A stretch of DNA of 64,000 nucleotides from Straminergon stramineum. Taxonomy: Eukaryota > Streptophyta > Bryopsida > Hypnales > Calliergonaceae. The notes under the pieces are model-generated. The model searched no databases. It was not told the DNA's origin and worked only from the letters and a program-made list of their open reading frames with translations. The DNA lies in the NCBI GenBank assembly GCA_963920665.1, contig OY987266.1, positions 6,143,001 to 6,207,000 of the forward strand, in the 5' to 3' direction. This document shows positions 46,976 through 59,362 of the stretch, in pieces. A program made the position numbers and the translations under genes. Each line of letters begins with the position of its first letter. Position 1 is the stretch's first letter.

Positions 46976-47804
46976 AAAACACGCACGTCGTCAATCCTCT
47001 GTCAACTCTGTCAAGCCGCACTCTGTAAACATCAAGAACCCTTCGCAGTCAGTCTCTGGCACCCCCGACTCTAAGGCTCCAACCACATTGTCCCAAACGT
47101 GAAATCGAAAAAAACGCTTAGAAACAACCCCAATTCCGCTACCAGAACCACAAAAAACTCACCAGCTCCACGCAAACATGAAATTGTCCCAAACATGGAA
47201 TTAAAAGAAAGTCCAGAAACAATTCCCTCTTCCGCAACCATATACCTCACCAGCTCCACTCCACTCCACTTCCACAGCTACAATTTCTCACGACCCCCAC
47301 CTGATGAAATGAATTCCAAGGCCTCACCCAACACAATGTCCAGTCTCAACCTCTCCAGCTATATACCTAACCAAAGAAGGGTTTATTGATTAGCACTCTA
47401 ACAATGCGGTCTCAACGGTGATGATTGCCAACTATGTTGATGCAAACAGGACCGACGCTCTGGACCCAAACCGGAACTAAGTGAGCTAAAGTCTAAACCC
47501 AAGCTGGGACTGGATTTATTGCCAAACTGTCACGAGCCAAGATTGAAGTAACGGCAAGGATTGGAATTTCGGAGCAAGGCAAGTAAACTGATGAGACATG
47601 CCCACACACGTTGGCACGCGTGCGGACGACCAGCACGTCTCTGAGTGAATCAGTGAATGGGCTTTGAGTTTTCCTTGGGATTGGTGCGCAATTGACGCCT
47701 AATTGGCGACTGTTTGAGTTGGCTAGTATTATATTAATGCTTGCGACGGTTGCAGTAAATGCAGATGCGCATCGAGCGTTCAAGCCGCATTGGAGCGTCG
47801 CCAA
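46976..47804. other. Upstream of DUF3455 gene B
   Basis: Should contain the promoter and 5' UTR of gene B. Several ORFs of 62-103 codons occur but none has known motifs. Confidence 0.35.
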
Positions 47805-47837
47805 CGTGACGACGACGTCGTCGTCGCGGATGTCACG
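47805..47837. promoter_or_regulatory. ACGT-centred palindrome, possible bZIP site
   Basis: A perfect 18-bp palindrome at 47808-47825 (three GAC then three GTC) with ACGT at its centre, inside a looser inverted pair CGTGAC/GTCACG (47805-47810, 47832-47837). ACGT and TGACG cores are plant bZIP/TGA binding motifs. It lies 0.83 kb upstream of gene B; a regulatory role is only inference. Confidence 0.35.
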
Positions 47838-50370
47838 CTTTTCAGAGGTTCAGCGGAAGCTCTTAAATGGGCCGTGACTTGGACTAGCGTGGGTCGGTTC
47901 TCACGGGCACGATTAGGGGTTTCGCGGGCAAATGGGGGCTGCTTTTGTTTCTTTCCTTGGCCATTATGTCCGCCCGCCTGATAATTCATCAGTTGTAGGG
48001 AAGTTTTTAAAGTTCCTTTTGTTTTGTTTGGGGGACGAAGGCCAATTTCATAGTTTCACTAGTGTGCCGTGCCGTTGCCACAGCCGAAACAAAAGTATAA
48101 GTATTTTTCTAATTTCTTAAAACCAAAAATAACTAAAAGTTCAATGACTTTCACACCATAGGTCCAAACACTATGAAACAAAGCCTATGCACCCCTCCTT
48201 GTAGAGAACTTACCAAGAATGTGGCAGGGGACACATAGTCCGGGAGATGTCAACTTAACAAACAAAACAAAACAAAACAAACAACTTGACTTCATGTATA
48301 GATTGAGTCTTATTCACTCACTAGCGCAAAACTCCAATTTTTTACCAAAGTAGAAAAATGTAAAGATCAACCTATCCTATTCTGGAGTGGTTAATTTTGT
48401 ATTTCATAACTTCTCCTTATTGAATTGGCAATGCTTTTGTTTTATTTCTTGGTCATTATGGGCATCTAATGAATCAATTTGAGAGAATATTTTTACAAAT
48501 TTTGGGTGGCCAATCCAAGTTGTATAGTCTTTATTGATCCACAATGCAAAAATCCTATTTTTTACACTAGGCAAAAAGATGTTAAGATTTGTCTCCTGTT
48601 GTGGAGTGTTTAATTCTAAAATTTTGAAATTTTAAATTAATTTTTTTTTCTTGAAACACATAGACCAATTCCATTGCAAAGGGGAAAAAATACACAAAAT
48701 CAAAGGACATAATTTTGTATTTTCTTGACTTCTCCTTACTAAACTAGGATTGATTTCTTTTCTTTTCTTGACCACTACTTGACCACTACTAATTCAATTC
48801 ATGAGAGTTTTTTTTAAGGTTTTAATTTGTATATCAATTCCTAAATATGCTTCGAAATAGCACTTTGTAATGATTTTTCTCAAATCATCAATTTTGGAGA
48901 TGAATCTAGACATTTAGTAGGGTAATTTGCAATACCTAATTTCGAGTATGAATTCAAAATTTTCAAAATTTTATTAAATTGAAGTTCTTGAAGGGGAGGT
49001 TTTAGTCACAAGACCAAGTGTGGTCAAGCTAAGACTTGCCTAGCCATTTTTTTCTGCCTTGTAAAATTTTTATTTTGTTTCTCTACACTCAAGGAGAAGT
49101 ACAGTTTGATTTGTCTAATGTGAGCCCCCAATTTGTCACTGGAGACTCAGTATTTTCTTTTTTCATATTTTGTTATTTTGAGTGTATTTTATATTCAAAA
49201 AGCCTGCCAAAGAGTGTAGAATCAAAATAGGTGTGTTACATATCAATATAGTATTTGGTCTAGAATTAGAATATTATAGCTAGAATGCCTCAAACCACGA
49301 CTTGTACATAGGTTAGAATTCGACTAATTATGGTAAATTGGTGGATTACGTGTTATTGACACAATTGGCTCAAACTCCGTATGAGAAAGACATCTCTAGG
49401 CAAAATTGGTAGAAGAACCCCCAGTGAGGTATTTAGGTCAGTTCTTAGAGATAGGTTTTAGTTTTTCAATTCCATTGACGAAATAGCAAAACCTCAATTG
49501 TAGGCTTGCAGGTGTTAAAAATATTAAGATGAGACTGGAGAGGAATCTACTACCAAAGGAGGGTGACTTTGGGTTAAAATCATGTCCAAGACTCAATAGC
49601 AAAGTCATTTCATCAAGATTCCTTCCAATATAGAAGATTCCCTAGCCATTGATATTTAAAGCAAGGGGTGAATTTTATTCCCCCTAGGCCAATGTGTAGA
49701 GTAAAAATATAAGTCTATACATGTGTTGTGGGATTCTATGAAAGTTTCTACAAAAAAATTGAAATTTTCTGATAGTCAAAAAATGCATGTCTAAACGGTC
49801 AATTCTCCAAATCTATGATGAAAAATTCCTAGAAATTATCCAAGTGGTGGTAAAATCTCACTAAAAATTAGACTAACTTCTTTTATGTTAATAAGATGCC
49901 TTGACAAATTTCAAAAAATTATGATAGACAGAAGTATCAAAACCTGTGAGATTTCCCAACAACAAGCATAAATTAAAGATTACAGTGGAGTTGACCAACG
50001 GAGTGGGAGCATATGGAAGTGGAATGAAGTTAAAGATAGGTCTTTTATTACTCCCCCATACCTATTTAAAAGCCTAAGCTATTTACTTTTGCCACAAAGT
50101 CAAATTGCCAAAGTTGGATAGTTACTCGATTTTAATATTAAGTTGGCACTAGGTTTCGTTGAGATTTTGGAGTTAGTAAAAAAGGTGAGAAATTCTCATT
50201 TCGTAAAAATGGCCTTCTAAAGCCAATGGTGCAATCTGTTTGTGATTTAGAATTAATCTCCAAAAGTTAGGTTTAAGGACCAAAGTAGGATGAAAATCCT
50301 TAAAGATGAGGATGAAAATTCAAAGTGATGGGCTTACCTTAAATGAATGAGAGGAGGTGAGTGCCTGGAA
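47838..50370. other. AT-rich intergenic, nothing recognised
   Basis: About 2.5 kb with only short ORFs. No motif or repeat structure I can support. Confidence 0.4.
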
Positions 50371-50375
50371 AAGAG

Positions 50376-50382
50376 TATAAAA
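50376..50382 (+). promoter_or_regulatory. TATA-box-like sequence
   Basis: TATAAAAGGGACCCCC resembles a strong TATA box followed by a C/T-rich stretch to 50420, like a transcription start. No coding gene follows, so it could belong to a non-coding transcript or an LTR remnant. Confidence 0.3.
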
Positions 50383-50882
50383 GGGACCCCCTTCTCTTCT
50401 TTCACCACCTCCATTTGTTGTATTTGGGTCCATCGGGTCTACAGTTGGGTCCAACTTATGTTAGAATTGTAGCATTTTTAGCCACAAACCTTGAAATGGT
50501 GTTTTTTGAGCACTTTTGACTTTTTTTTAAGCTTCATGAGGTCTTTGAGGGTCCTTTGCACCTTGAGTTCTTTATACTAACTTTCCCAAGTATTTGAAGG
50601 CTCAAGAGTTTACATTTATCTTGTGGTTGAGAGATCGTGGTATCGTGTGTCCTTTGAGAGGTTCTTTGGCTCCCCTCTGTGTCTTTTCTTTGTATTAACC
50701 CTAGAGGAATACCCCAAATGACCTGGTGATGCTGCTTTGGTTAGATTAACTTTGTTGTTGTGTTAATCCTATGTAGCTAACCCTTAGCTTTCTAGTGTCA
50801 TTAGTTGCTCAATACTAACGTGGTAGTCCATAGAGTGAGCCAAGAGCATGTGAAGGTTGGTAGGTCTTGTTGAGACGGCGAA

Positions 50883-51047
50883 ACTTTGAAACCCTTATGA
50901 GTGGAAGAGTTTTAGTTGTATATTAAAAGTGAAAACCACAATGAAGTTTTGAACCCCCAAGGGTCAAAGAGTCTTAGTTGTGTGTTAAAATTAAAAACCA
51001 AGGTGAAGCTTTAAAATTCTAAGAGGTGGAAGAGTCTTAGTTGTGTA
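50883..51047. repeat. Tandem repeat, about 55-63-bp unit, three copies
   Basis: Three diverged units each with the pattern GAAG-TTTGAA-CC, GTGGAAGAGT-TTAGTTGT and GTTAAAA/ATTAAAA. The last unit runs directly into the TTAA of the element at 51048. Confidence 0.7.
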
Positions 51048-51980
51048 TTAACCCCTAAAGTTCTTTGACTATGTTATCACCAAAACCCCTCAAAAACTGC
51101 CATTTCTAATACAAGTACCAAATTTTTGAAAAATATAGTTTTTGGACACATGTAACCGTAGGATCTTGTAGTAAACTAGATTGAGAAGGTGTGGAAAAAA
51201 TTTCAGAAAATTCCACCGTGTAGATTGCAAGATATTAGCATTTGAAGTGACAAAAATCATTCTTTGAGCCTTGTGAAAAAACGGGCAGCTGCACTTCACA
51301 AGGTCACATTTGTATGAAAAAATGTCCAAAATGGTGGTGCTTCTTTGGATCCATTCTTCAAGGCAAGTTGGCTACATGCTTGAAAATTTTCAGATCATTT
51401 GGAATTGTGCAACATATAGGAAAAAAATAGTAAGTAGAAAGATGTAGAGAATGATTCAAAATACTAAATTGTTAACAATTTATTAATGAAATTGAAAAAT
51501 CCCAATCCCAATGGTTGGAATGTTGTAATAAACAATCTACATCTAATGATTTTATTTTTTTCAAAAAATATTGAAAATTGAGTTAAATAAAGGTCTTCAA
51601 AGTTTATTTTAGAGTAGAGAATCCATACTTGCCCGCAAACTAAAACATCTCATAACTTTTGACTCATTGATCAAAATGGAATGATTCAAAGCTTTCTATG
51701 CATATATAAATCTAGAAAACCAATTTTAAAATTTTATTTTTGAAAAAAATGATTTTTTCAGATCTGCCCAGACTGCCCGAGTTGAGAAACAAACTACATA
51801 TTAGGCTATAACTTTTGACTCATATTTCCAAATGCCCTGAAATTTAGAGCACATGAAAGATATTCCTCGTCCACACCATCTATTAAAGTTTGGGCCAAAA
51901 ACATGGAAATCTCTAGTCACACGTACCTGCCCAAAAAAGTTATGTTGCCAAAAAACACACCTTGGTCCTTTAGGGGTTAA
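51048..51980 (+). mobile_element. Long TTAA-bounded element, copy 4 (piggyBac-like)
   Basis: 933 bp bounded by TTAA at 51048-51051 and 51977-51980. Left end TTAACCCCTAAAGTTCTTTG; right end, opposite strand, TTAACCCCTAAAGGACCAAG. It is the closest relative of copy 1 (7135-8123), same orientation; internal blocks shared throughout. No transposase ORF. Confidence 0.8.
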
Positions 51981-54900
51981 GGTCCCTTTGCGGGTAAACT
52001 TTACCCCCCTTTGGTCTTTTCATACAAAGTTTAGTTCCCCAAATGCATTTGGGAACAAACAAAGTTTAGAACCCACCCCCACCCCCTCAAAAAATAGGAG
52101 GTGAAGGTTTGATTTGAGCGTTAGAAACATCTGGGAAAGGGAGTGAATTATTATCGGTTAACTATATGCATCTATACGTCCTATCAACCCCCAGGTGTAG
52201 TCTCTTCTTCTACTAGCATGAAAATCACCAAAAATATAGGATGAAAAAAAGGCACAACCCTAGCCAAACAACCCAACAATCGTTAGGGCCCCCATAGCCA
52301 ATGGGGATCGTAGGACGGGTACCATAGCTACGGGTACCGCAGTAGGTGTCAAGGAGGGCTGCTGGAAGTCTAGTAGTGATGCCATTCGAAGTCCAAGGAG
52401 GAGAGAGTGGAAAATTTAGAGGGGAGAGAGGGAGATTAGAGAAGGGAATTATGGAAATTAGAGAGGAGGAGAAGGCAAGGTCAACATTAACCTTCTTCTA
52501 ATAAGCACTAGAGCGGGGAAGCCAACTTTGCATCTCCTACAAAACAAGCAAGGAAAGGAGCCACAAGGACAAGAATATAGGAGTGTAATTTAAGTAGGAG
52601 AAGTGAAGATAATGACATGAAGATGAAGGTCACTTAAGGTTAGATAGGGAAGAGCCAAGGGAGAAAGGGTTGGAAGTGGAATCCCATAAATCAATGGAAT
52701 GATGGTTGAAAGGTAGTCGTGGGAAGAGTAGTAGTAAGAGGTAAATCAACATTATAAGAAGGAATGATGCATCCTTAATTAGCCTTATAAGTAGAAACGA
52801 GGATAGTTGAGCCACCTTAAGGACATAAGAGGAATAATATAGAAGGAAAAGAAGAGGGAGGGAAAGAAATAGAACGAAGCCAACGAGCAAAACTTTGTAT
52901 TAATTTACTATATTATTAAAATGGCAGTCCATTGCATCGTATCAAGGGAATTCATGGTGGAGGAAGAAAGACTCCTAGGAAGCACGGGCAATGACATTAG
53001 CTCCAAGGTATGAAACAACCCCCCACTTAACCTTTTCAATTGGTCTAACTAGCAATTACTAACTCGGGTTGAAGCCTATCCCTAAGTCAGACCCCGAAGG
53101 CTAGAGGTCAAGTCATTTTTGAATTTAGAACCCTAGAGAAGAGGTTCGTAGCTTTCCAGAAACCTAAAGCACGCCCAAATCGGAATAGAAACAAGAAAGT
53201 TATCATTGAATGAAGCTTAGGACTTAATTTGGATGAAAAATAGTTACCCATAAAATTTGGGGACAAATTGAGGTAATTAAGGAGAGGCTATCAATTAGAG
53301 TCCAGAGGCAAAAGAAAGTGTTGATTCCGAGTTGTAGACTAAAAGGAATTAGCAGATGAAGTTTTAAGCGTTGACTAGCGATCAAACTTCATCCATCAAG
53401 AACTTTTAGTAGGAATGTTAGATTAGCAAGTGTTTTACCAATCTGGAAAGCTTGAATTGGGGGCTACAAAGATAAAATTTTAAAATTTTAAAAATATTAA
53501 ATGGACAAAAGTTCACATGAAACTTGAACACTAAGGAAAATCGAAACAAACTTAGAAGGTTGAGGTTGAGTAAGGAAGGTGGAACCATAGGCCAGTACGG
53601 TAGGTTATGAAGAGCTCATAGGAACCCTTCAATTAGAAAAAAAGCTCAAAAAACCAAGAAGATAAAGAAGGATGAAGTTTAGCTTAGGATTGAATGAACA
53701 ATTTATAGAAGTTTTTAATTAGGACCCAATTCTAGAATTAGACAAGTTCTCTAAACAACTCCAAGAAATTTCAAGTCATTCTAAATTAGGGAACTAGACT
53801 TAAATCATGGATGAAGTTTGATGAACCGAATAGCGGTCAAACTTCATCCACCCATAACTTTAGCTAGGAGCATCAAGTAAGGTCGAATTTTATATTTTTA
53901 GAAAGGGCACAAATTTCTAGAAAGTTATGAAATTAGTTCCTCCCTAACGTGAGTGACACCAAAAACCGCAATGTCCTCATACATTTGTCCGACCGCTGAC
54001 ATTGGATGTAAATTGAGTGATTCTTGCACATTTTGGGTACATTAAGTCATTTAGAAAAAAAAATCCGTTGCTTTGAAGGCACAATGAACCATGCTTAGAC
54101 ACCCCAAAATTAGATTCATTTAGTCAAACCCAAGAACCTGATTGTGCTCGTGATTTACAAAGGTGGGTAAATTGGCACTCACATCTAAGTGAGTGGGTGC
54201 CCCTTCAATTACTTGTCTTAAACTTGTCGGCCTCACTTGGTAGTTAGTTGCACTCGAAGTATTGGAGTAAAGTAACTTTGCCTTTAAAGGACATTGCAAG
54301 CCCACTAGGCATTTTGAAAGTCAAAGTTGATAATATCACATAGTTTTTTATTATAAATGTTTTTAAGCTTATTCAACTCCTAGGCGTCACAAATAGAGCA
54401 ACAAAAGTGATGGGTTTAGAAGTGAGTTCTAGAATAAACACAATAACTTGAAGTGTATAGGACTTGGTTACTAAAGTTGTCACTATTGTGTTTTTTTGTG
54501 GGTTTTTTTGAAACATACAACCTTCAAGGGTCACAACAAGGATTGACACGCCACATCTATGGAAACCTAAAGTTTTACCAGAATTACACGCCATGTATTT
54601 TTCGATTAGAACACAAGTAGAAGGATACGGTCAAGACCACCGTACAAGCAAAGTCAACATGGGGAATTGAACTAGAAACCTTGTGGGATGTACTCAAAGG
54701 TTCCTACCACCTACCCCATCATCCGGGGTAGTTTAAGGTCATTCCAAACAAATCACTATGGAGATTTGAAGCCAACTCCCTAACAAGTACAAATTAGTAG
54801 TTTTTGAGAGAATCCACTCTATAGATACAAAAATTATATATTTTGGTGAATGAGGTCTTGCATGAATCCTAGTCCTTCTCTACATCAAGAAAACATTTGC

Positions 54901-55191
54901 TTTGACGTTTAGGGGTTAAGAAAATCCAATTCCAATAATCTACCTTGAATTCAATTTTCATTTTTTTCAAAAATTATTAAAATTGTAATTTTTGTGAAAT
55001 TTTCAAGATAATATCTTGAAAGCTCAAAATACACTTGACTTTTGAACTTTCTCTATCGATTTTCATTTTGTTGTGGGCTCAAAAAATCAACTAACTACAC
55101 CATGATGTTAGTCACAATTCTTTCCATTTTTCTTTAAAAAATTCATTTAATTTTAAGAAATTTGTAATTACTACGTTTTTTACAAAGTTTA

Positions 55192-55195
<4 letters not shown>
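51981..55195. other. AT-rich intergenic desert
   Basis: About 3.2 kb without a credible gene. A TTTAGGGGTTAAG at 54908-54920 may be the right end of a further decayed TTAA-bounded element whose left end I could not place. Confidence 0.4.
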
Positions 55196-55226
<31 letters not shown>

Positions 55227-55279
55227 AAAAAAAAAAAAAAAAAAAAAAAATTAAAAAAAAAAAAAAAAAAAAATTAAAA

Positions 55280-55350
<71 letters not shown>
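55196..55350. repeat. A-rich array with TT spacers, then (AT)n
   Basis: 55196-55297 consists of runs of 15-25 A separated by TT at fairly regular spacing; 55297-55350 is about 27 AT units. Low-complexity DNA; copy numbers here may be affected by sequencing. Confidence 0.9.
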
Positions 55351-55356
<6 letters not shown>

Positions 55357-55847
55357 CAATTTGATGTTTTTAATTATGAAAAAATGAGAATAAATTTTAG
55401 ACATATATTACTATGCATGAAAAATATCAAATTTTTGAAATGTGTATTCTAATGTAGAAATCTAATGAAGTTTGATCAAGCCTAGATATAAAATGTCCTT
55501 TAAGGGTTAGTTATTCCAAGACGATGAAAATACATAGAAATACACTTTGAAGGAACCGTGTGAATTTTAGTAATTTGGGGCATTTTCAATCCACTACCAG
55601 ATCTGCCCCTCCAAATGAACTTCTAACTTTTGATTAGTTTATAATTCAAATTTGGAAATTTTTATCTTTATAAGCATTTTCAAAATTCAAAAGTACTTTA
55701 CATAGGTACAAGAAAACCAAAATTTAGACATTGGACAATGAAAATAAACCACTTCAAAGTTAGCTAAAAGAGAAAATTATTAAAGGCCTAGACAAATCAC
55801 GATTACCAAAGCACTTTGCATTCCAAATTAGAGAATCAAAGGTCTTC
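55351..55847. other. AT-rich intergenic
   Basis: Contains TCCTTTAAGGGTTAG at about 55497-55511, another possible decayed end of the TTAA-bounded family. Nothing else recognised. Confidence 0.35.
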
Positions 55848-56987
55848 TAAGGTAGACCAATCCATTTCTTCCAACTCCCTATAGTTGTCATCCTACTTTT
55901 GACCCCAATGCCACCCCAATTCTCATCCAAATCCATTCATTTTTTGACAAAATTAGAACATTAATGCCAATAGATGAAATATGCCAATCTTTTGATGGTG
56001 AATATTTAGTACTTGACCTGGCAGTTATAAGTCATTTATAGGATGTTTATGACTCCACTCTATAGGCAATTTTGTAATTTCACTACAAATGACTTCATAA
56101 ATTCACAAAAATTACAAATTTTAATCGAAAAACATGATTCCACTTGGGAATATGTTTGATTCATGAAACAAGCGCGTGCCTCGAAAAAATATGTGCCCCT
56201 CTTGGGGGTGATTGCATGAAACACTTGTACTATTTTGCATCACATGTTGCTTACTGATTTGATTTTTGGCCATAACTTTTGTGTTTTGACTCCAAATGAC
56301 TCAAGATTTATAGAATTGGTACTCATGACTATTACAGACCTTGCCTATTTTTTTTCATAATTTTCAAAAATAATTTACTATCCAAAAATAGAGCCTCATT
56401 CAATGTTACACTTGCTAGTTTGGAGGTTTTTAGTACTATTTTGTACCTAAATAAACAAATTTTGAGCTGAAATTTAGAGGGTGGTCTTCTAGTAGACTTA
56501 TAGCTAATGGCCAAAGGAATTTTAAAAATAATTAATTATATGTGGTGTAGAAGTCTACAAAGTGAGCTTCTTTTTGCTTGCATTTTGAAACATATAAAAT
56601 ATTATTTTGGTGGGTTTTTTGGTGAATGACCATCTCTGTAGGGTTGTTGCAAATGGCCAGTTTTTCTTTTGAGTATTTACTTATTTTTACTATTTTTCCT
56701 CAATTAAAACATCAAAGTATGTATTTTCTTGAGACTTAGCACTTTTTGAGTTCTCCTACTTAGAGAATTTTTCTACGCAATTCCTTCCATGTATACATTC
56801 ATCTTAAAGGTATATATATTAGTCATATTTTTAAATTTTTTGAAAATTAATTTTCTAATTTTAAAGTACTCCCCAAAAAATCAGCAATACGAAACAAAAT
56901 CAACAGGTGTTTCGTGCAATCACCCTTGGAATTGGCCCCAAGATATTTAGATTGCAAATCAGGGTAGTAATAGGCTTATCTACCTTA
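55848..56987 (+). mobile_element. AAGGTAGACAAGCC-ended element, copy A, split by insertion
   Basis: Starts TAAGGTAGACCAATCCATTTC-like (first bases TAAGGTAGACCAATCC), follows the family order (TTTTGACCCCAATGCCACC, TTTATGACTCCACTCTATAGG, ATTCACAAAAATTACAAAT, ATGTGCCCCTCTTGG), then is interrupted at 56206-56925 and resumes TTGGCCCCAAGATATTTAG, ending GTAATAGGCTTATCTACCTTA. The uninterrupted copies B and C show the empty site. Confidence 0.75.
56206..56925. mobile_element. 720-bp inverted-repeat element nested in copy A
   Basis: Ends GGGTGATTGCATGAAACACT and, on the opposite strand at the right, GGGTGATTGCACGAAACACC. Flanked by TTGG at 56202-56205 and 56926-56929 (or CTTGG if one terminal base is assigned differently). 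Non-coding. Superfamily not determined. Confidence 0.75.
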
Positions 56988-57012
56988 GCAACATCAATCT
57001 TCCCTAGAGTGA

Positions 57013-57806
57013 TTAATCCCTAAACAACCATTGTCCTCCTAGGGACAAAATGGATTTTGTGTAGGTTCCTACTTCCTCAATTTTTAATAAAATTTTTTGA
57101 AACTTTCTCATATGATAGAAAAACTCATTAGCTTTGTGGGAATATAATTTTTATTTCACTTGATGCTTGGAAGCAAAAGTCATACTATAAAGAGCTACGA
57201 ACAATCTTATTTTTTTCAGGCAATCTAAGTATTTTTTTGAAAAAATAACTAGTAGGATTCATTTCTAAATGCAATTTTCACAATTTTTCCAAAACAATTG
57301 TTTGACAAGGTTAACTTTTCTTGCTAGAACAATTTCACCATTGGGATTATTGTGTTTCAATCCCATCTTAGAGTTATTAACAATTTAGTTTTTTCTTTCA
57401 ATCTTGAACCTACTTCTACTTAACAATTTCTTAAAAATTGAAAATCAATTGTTTTAAAAAAAAAATTCTAGAGTTTCAACTCAGTTCTTCAACATAATTT
57501 TTTCTTAAATTCAAAATCTACAGTGCAAAAAATTTCTACAAATGTCACTCAAAGTCATCTGAAATTGTAGGCAAGTCTTCAAAAAAACCTTTTTTTTTTT
57601 CAACTTTGAATGCTAATATCTTCCAATCTATACTTTCGAATTTCATGAAATTTTCACTATATGATCTAAGATAAGAAGAATACAAGATTCTATGGTTAGA
57701 TTGTAAAAAAAGTACTTTTGGGGTTTTCTTGGGGGAACACAACTGAAATGATAGTTTTGAGTGTTTTTTGACAAAAAAAAAATGGCCTTGGTTGTTTGGA
57801 GGTTAA
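57013..57806. mobile_element. Long TTAA-bounded element, copy 5 (diverged)
   Basis: 794 bp bounded by TTAA at 57013-57016 and 57803-57806. Left end TTAATCCCTAAACAACCATT; right end, opposite strand, TTAACCTCCAAACAACCAAG. Internal CACCATTGGGATT...TTAACAATTTAGT matches the middle of copy 2. Its right TTAA overlaps the start of the next element. Confidence 0.65.
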
Positions 57807-58226
57807 GTAGACAAGTCCATTCCTCTGATGGCCTCTTTCCGCCATCCTATTTTTGGCCCCAATTCCACCATAAAACTCATCTAAATCTGCCATTTCTCTA
57901 ACAATTTTAATCCATTAATGACAATACATGTTAATGTGTCAAGCCTTCATTGGTGAATACTTAAGTGCTAATAGATACATGGAAAGGTGGTTATGGGTTA
58001 TTTATGGGACATTTATGACTCCACTCTTTCGGTGGGTTTGTATTTTTAGGGCAAATCACATCAAAAATTCACAAAAATTACAATTTTCACTAGAAAATTA
58101 TAATTACACTTAAATTTGATTTGTGAAACAAGCATACTAGACCTTTAAAAAACATGTGCTACTCTTAGAGTTGGTCCCAAAATATTTAGATTACTAATCA
58201 AAGTGGTAATAGGTTTGTCTACCTTA
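57804..58226 (+). mobile_element. AAGGTAGACAAGCC-ended element, copy B
   Basis: About 423 bp, starts TAAGTAGACAAGTCCATTCC and ends GGTAATAGGTTTGTCTACCTTA, inverted ends. Uninterrupted; same internal order as copies A and C. Non-coding. Confidence 0.75.
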
Positions 58227-58711
58227 AAGCATGGCCGTTGTTGCATGGCTACATAGCCACGAGAAAGCGACGGCCCAAAGTTTGGTGAGTTGAGCGCCTA
58301 GTGAATTGGATCCCCTTGTGGGCCATGATGCAAGTATGTTTGTCTCTCTCTATATAGCAGCTCATTATAATTGCAAATGGTTTACATTTAATTTGCATTT
58401 CAACATAGAACTTTGAGCATAGTCAAGCAAATCAAAGCAATTCCTCCTACCTTTCTTGATTGCAAAACAATGGAAAGAACACCAAAATTGGTCAACTTTG
58501 GGCTCAAGCACGAACTCCTCTATCCACTCCAAGCTAAGGTGTCTTGGGAAAAATGTGGTGAGCCTGGTACTTGGAAAAGTGCACCTTGAGTGACGATATG
58601 GGCTATTTTTTCGCCTGAGCCAATAGCATGGAGTTCTCACCTAGTATACTGAGTAGGAGTGGGGTATGCTCTTAAAGGTGCCCCCTTCCAAGATTCAATC
58701 GATCCAAGTAT
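58227..58711. other. Spacer between copies B and C
   Basis: About 485 bp, slightly richer in GC near 58240-58330. The 91-codon minus-strand ORF at 58365-58640 has no known motif. Confidence 0.4.
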
Positions 58712-59140
58712 TAAGGTAAACTAGCCCATAACTACCAACTTCCTATTTATGCCGCCCTACTTTTGACCCCATTTCCACTACAAAACTCATCTAAATTTGT
58801 CCATTTTCTAACAATTTTAATGCATTAATGGCAACATGGGTTGACATGTCAAGCCTTCATTGGTGAATACTCAAGTGCTAATAGATACATGGAATCACAA
58901 TTATAGGTTGTGTATATGACATTTATGAGTCTAGTCTATTGGCAATTTTGTAATTTCAAGGCATACCACTTTAGAAATTGATAGAAATTACAATTTTAAT
59001 CAGAAAATTATAATTCCACTTGGGTTTGATTCGCGAAACATGTGCACACCTTAAAAAAAATAAAAATATGTGCCCCTCTTGCAGTTGGCCTCAAAATAGT
59101 CATATTGCAAATTAGGGTGGTAATAGGCTTGTCTACCTTA
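58712..59140 (+). mobile_element. AAGGTAGACAAGCC-ended element, copy C
   Basis: About 429 bp, starts TAAGGTAAACTAGCCCATAA and ends GGTAATAGGCTTGTCTACCTTA, closely similar to copy B along its length. Uninterrupted at the site where copy A is split (CCCCTCTTGCAGTTGGCC). Confidence 0.8.
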
Positions 59141-59362
59141 ATAAGTGTACCCAACTACCTTAACCTGAGTGTCAATTGACCGAAGTCCTTGGTGAAAGCT
59201 CTAGCACAGTGAGTCCACAGGTAACCCACCGGTGGTTGACATTGTACTGTAGTACCAATTGCCAAAGTCACAAGCTGGATCCTCCCTCTTGAGTCTCCAT
59301 GTGATCTTGTGAAGGGAGTGAAAGGACCGCAATCTTTTCCACCCTAAATTAATGCAGACGCA

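Noticed and set aside
46492..46977. 161-codon plus-strand ORF
   Set aside because: Runs across exon 2, an intron and exon 1 of DUF3455 gene B on the opposite strand; no motif of its own.
47493..47804. 103-codon minus-strand ORF
   Set aside because: No recognisable motif, no clear start context, GC-rich upstream DNA of gene B; likely chance.
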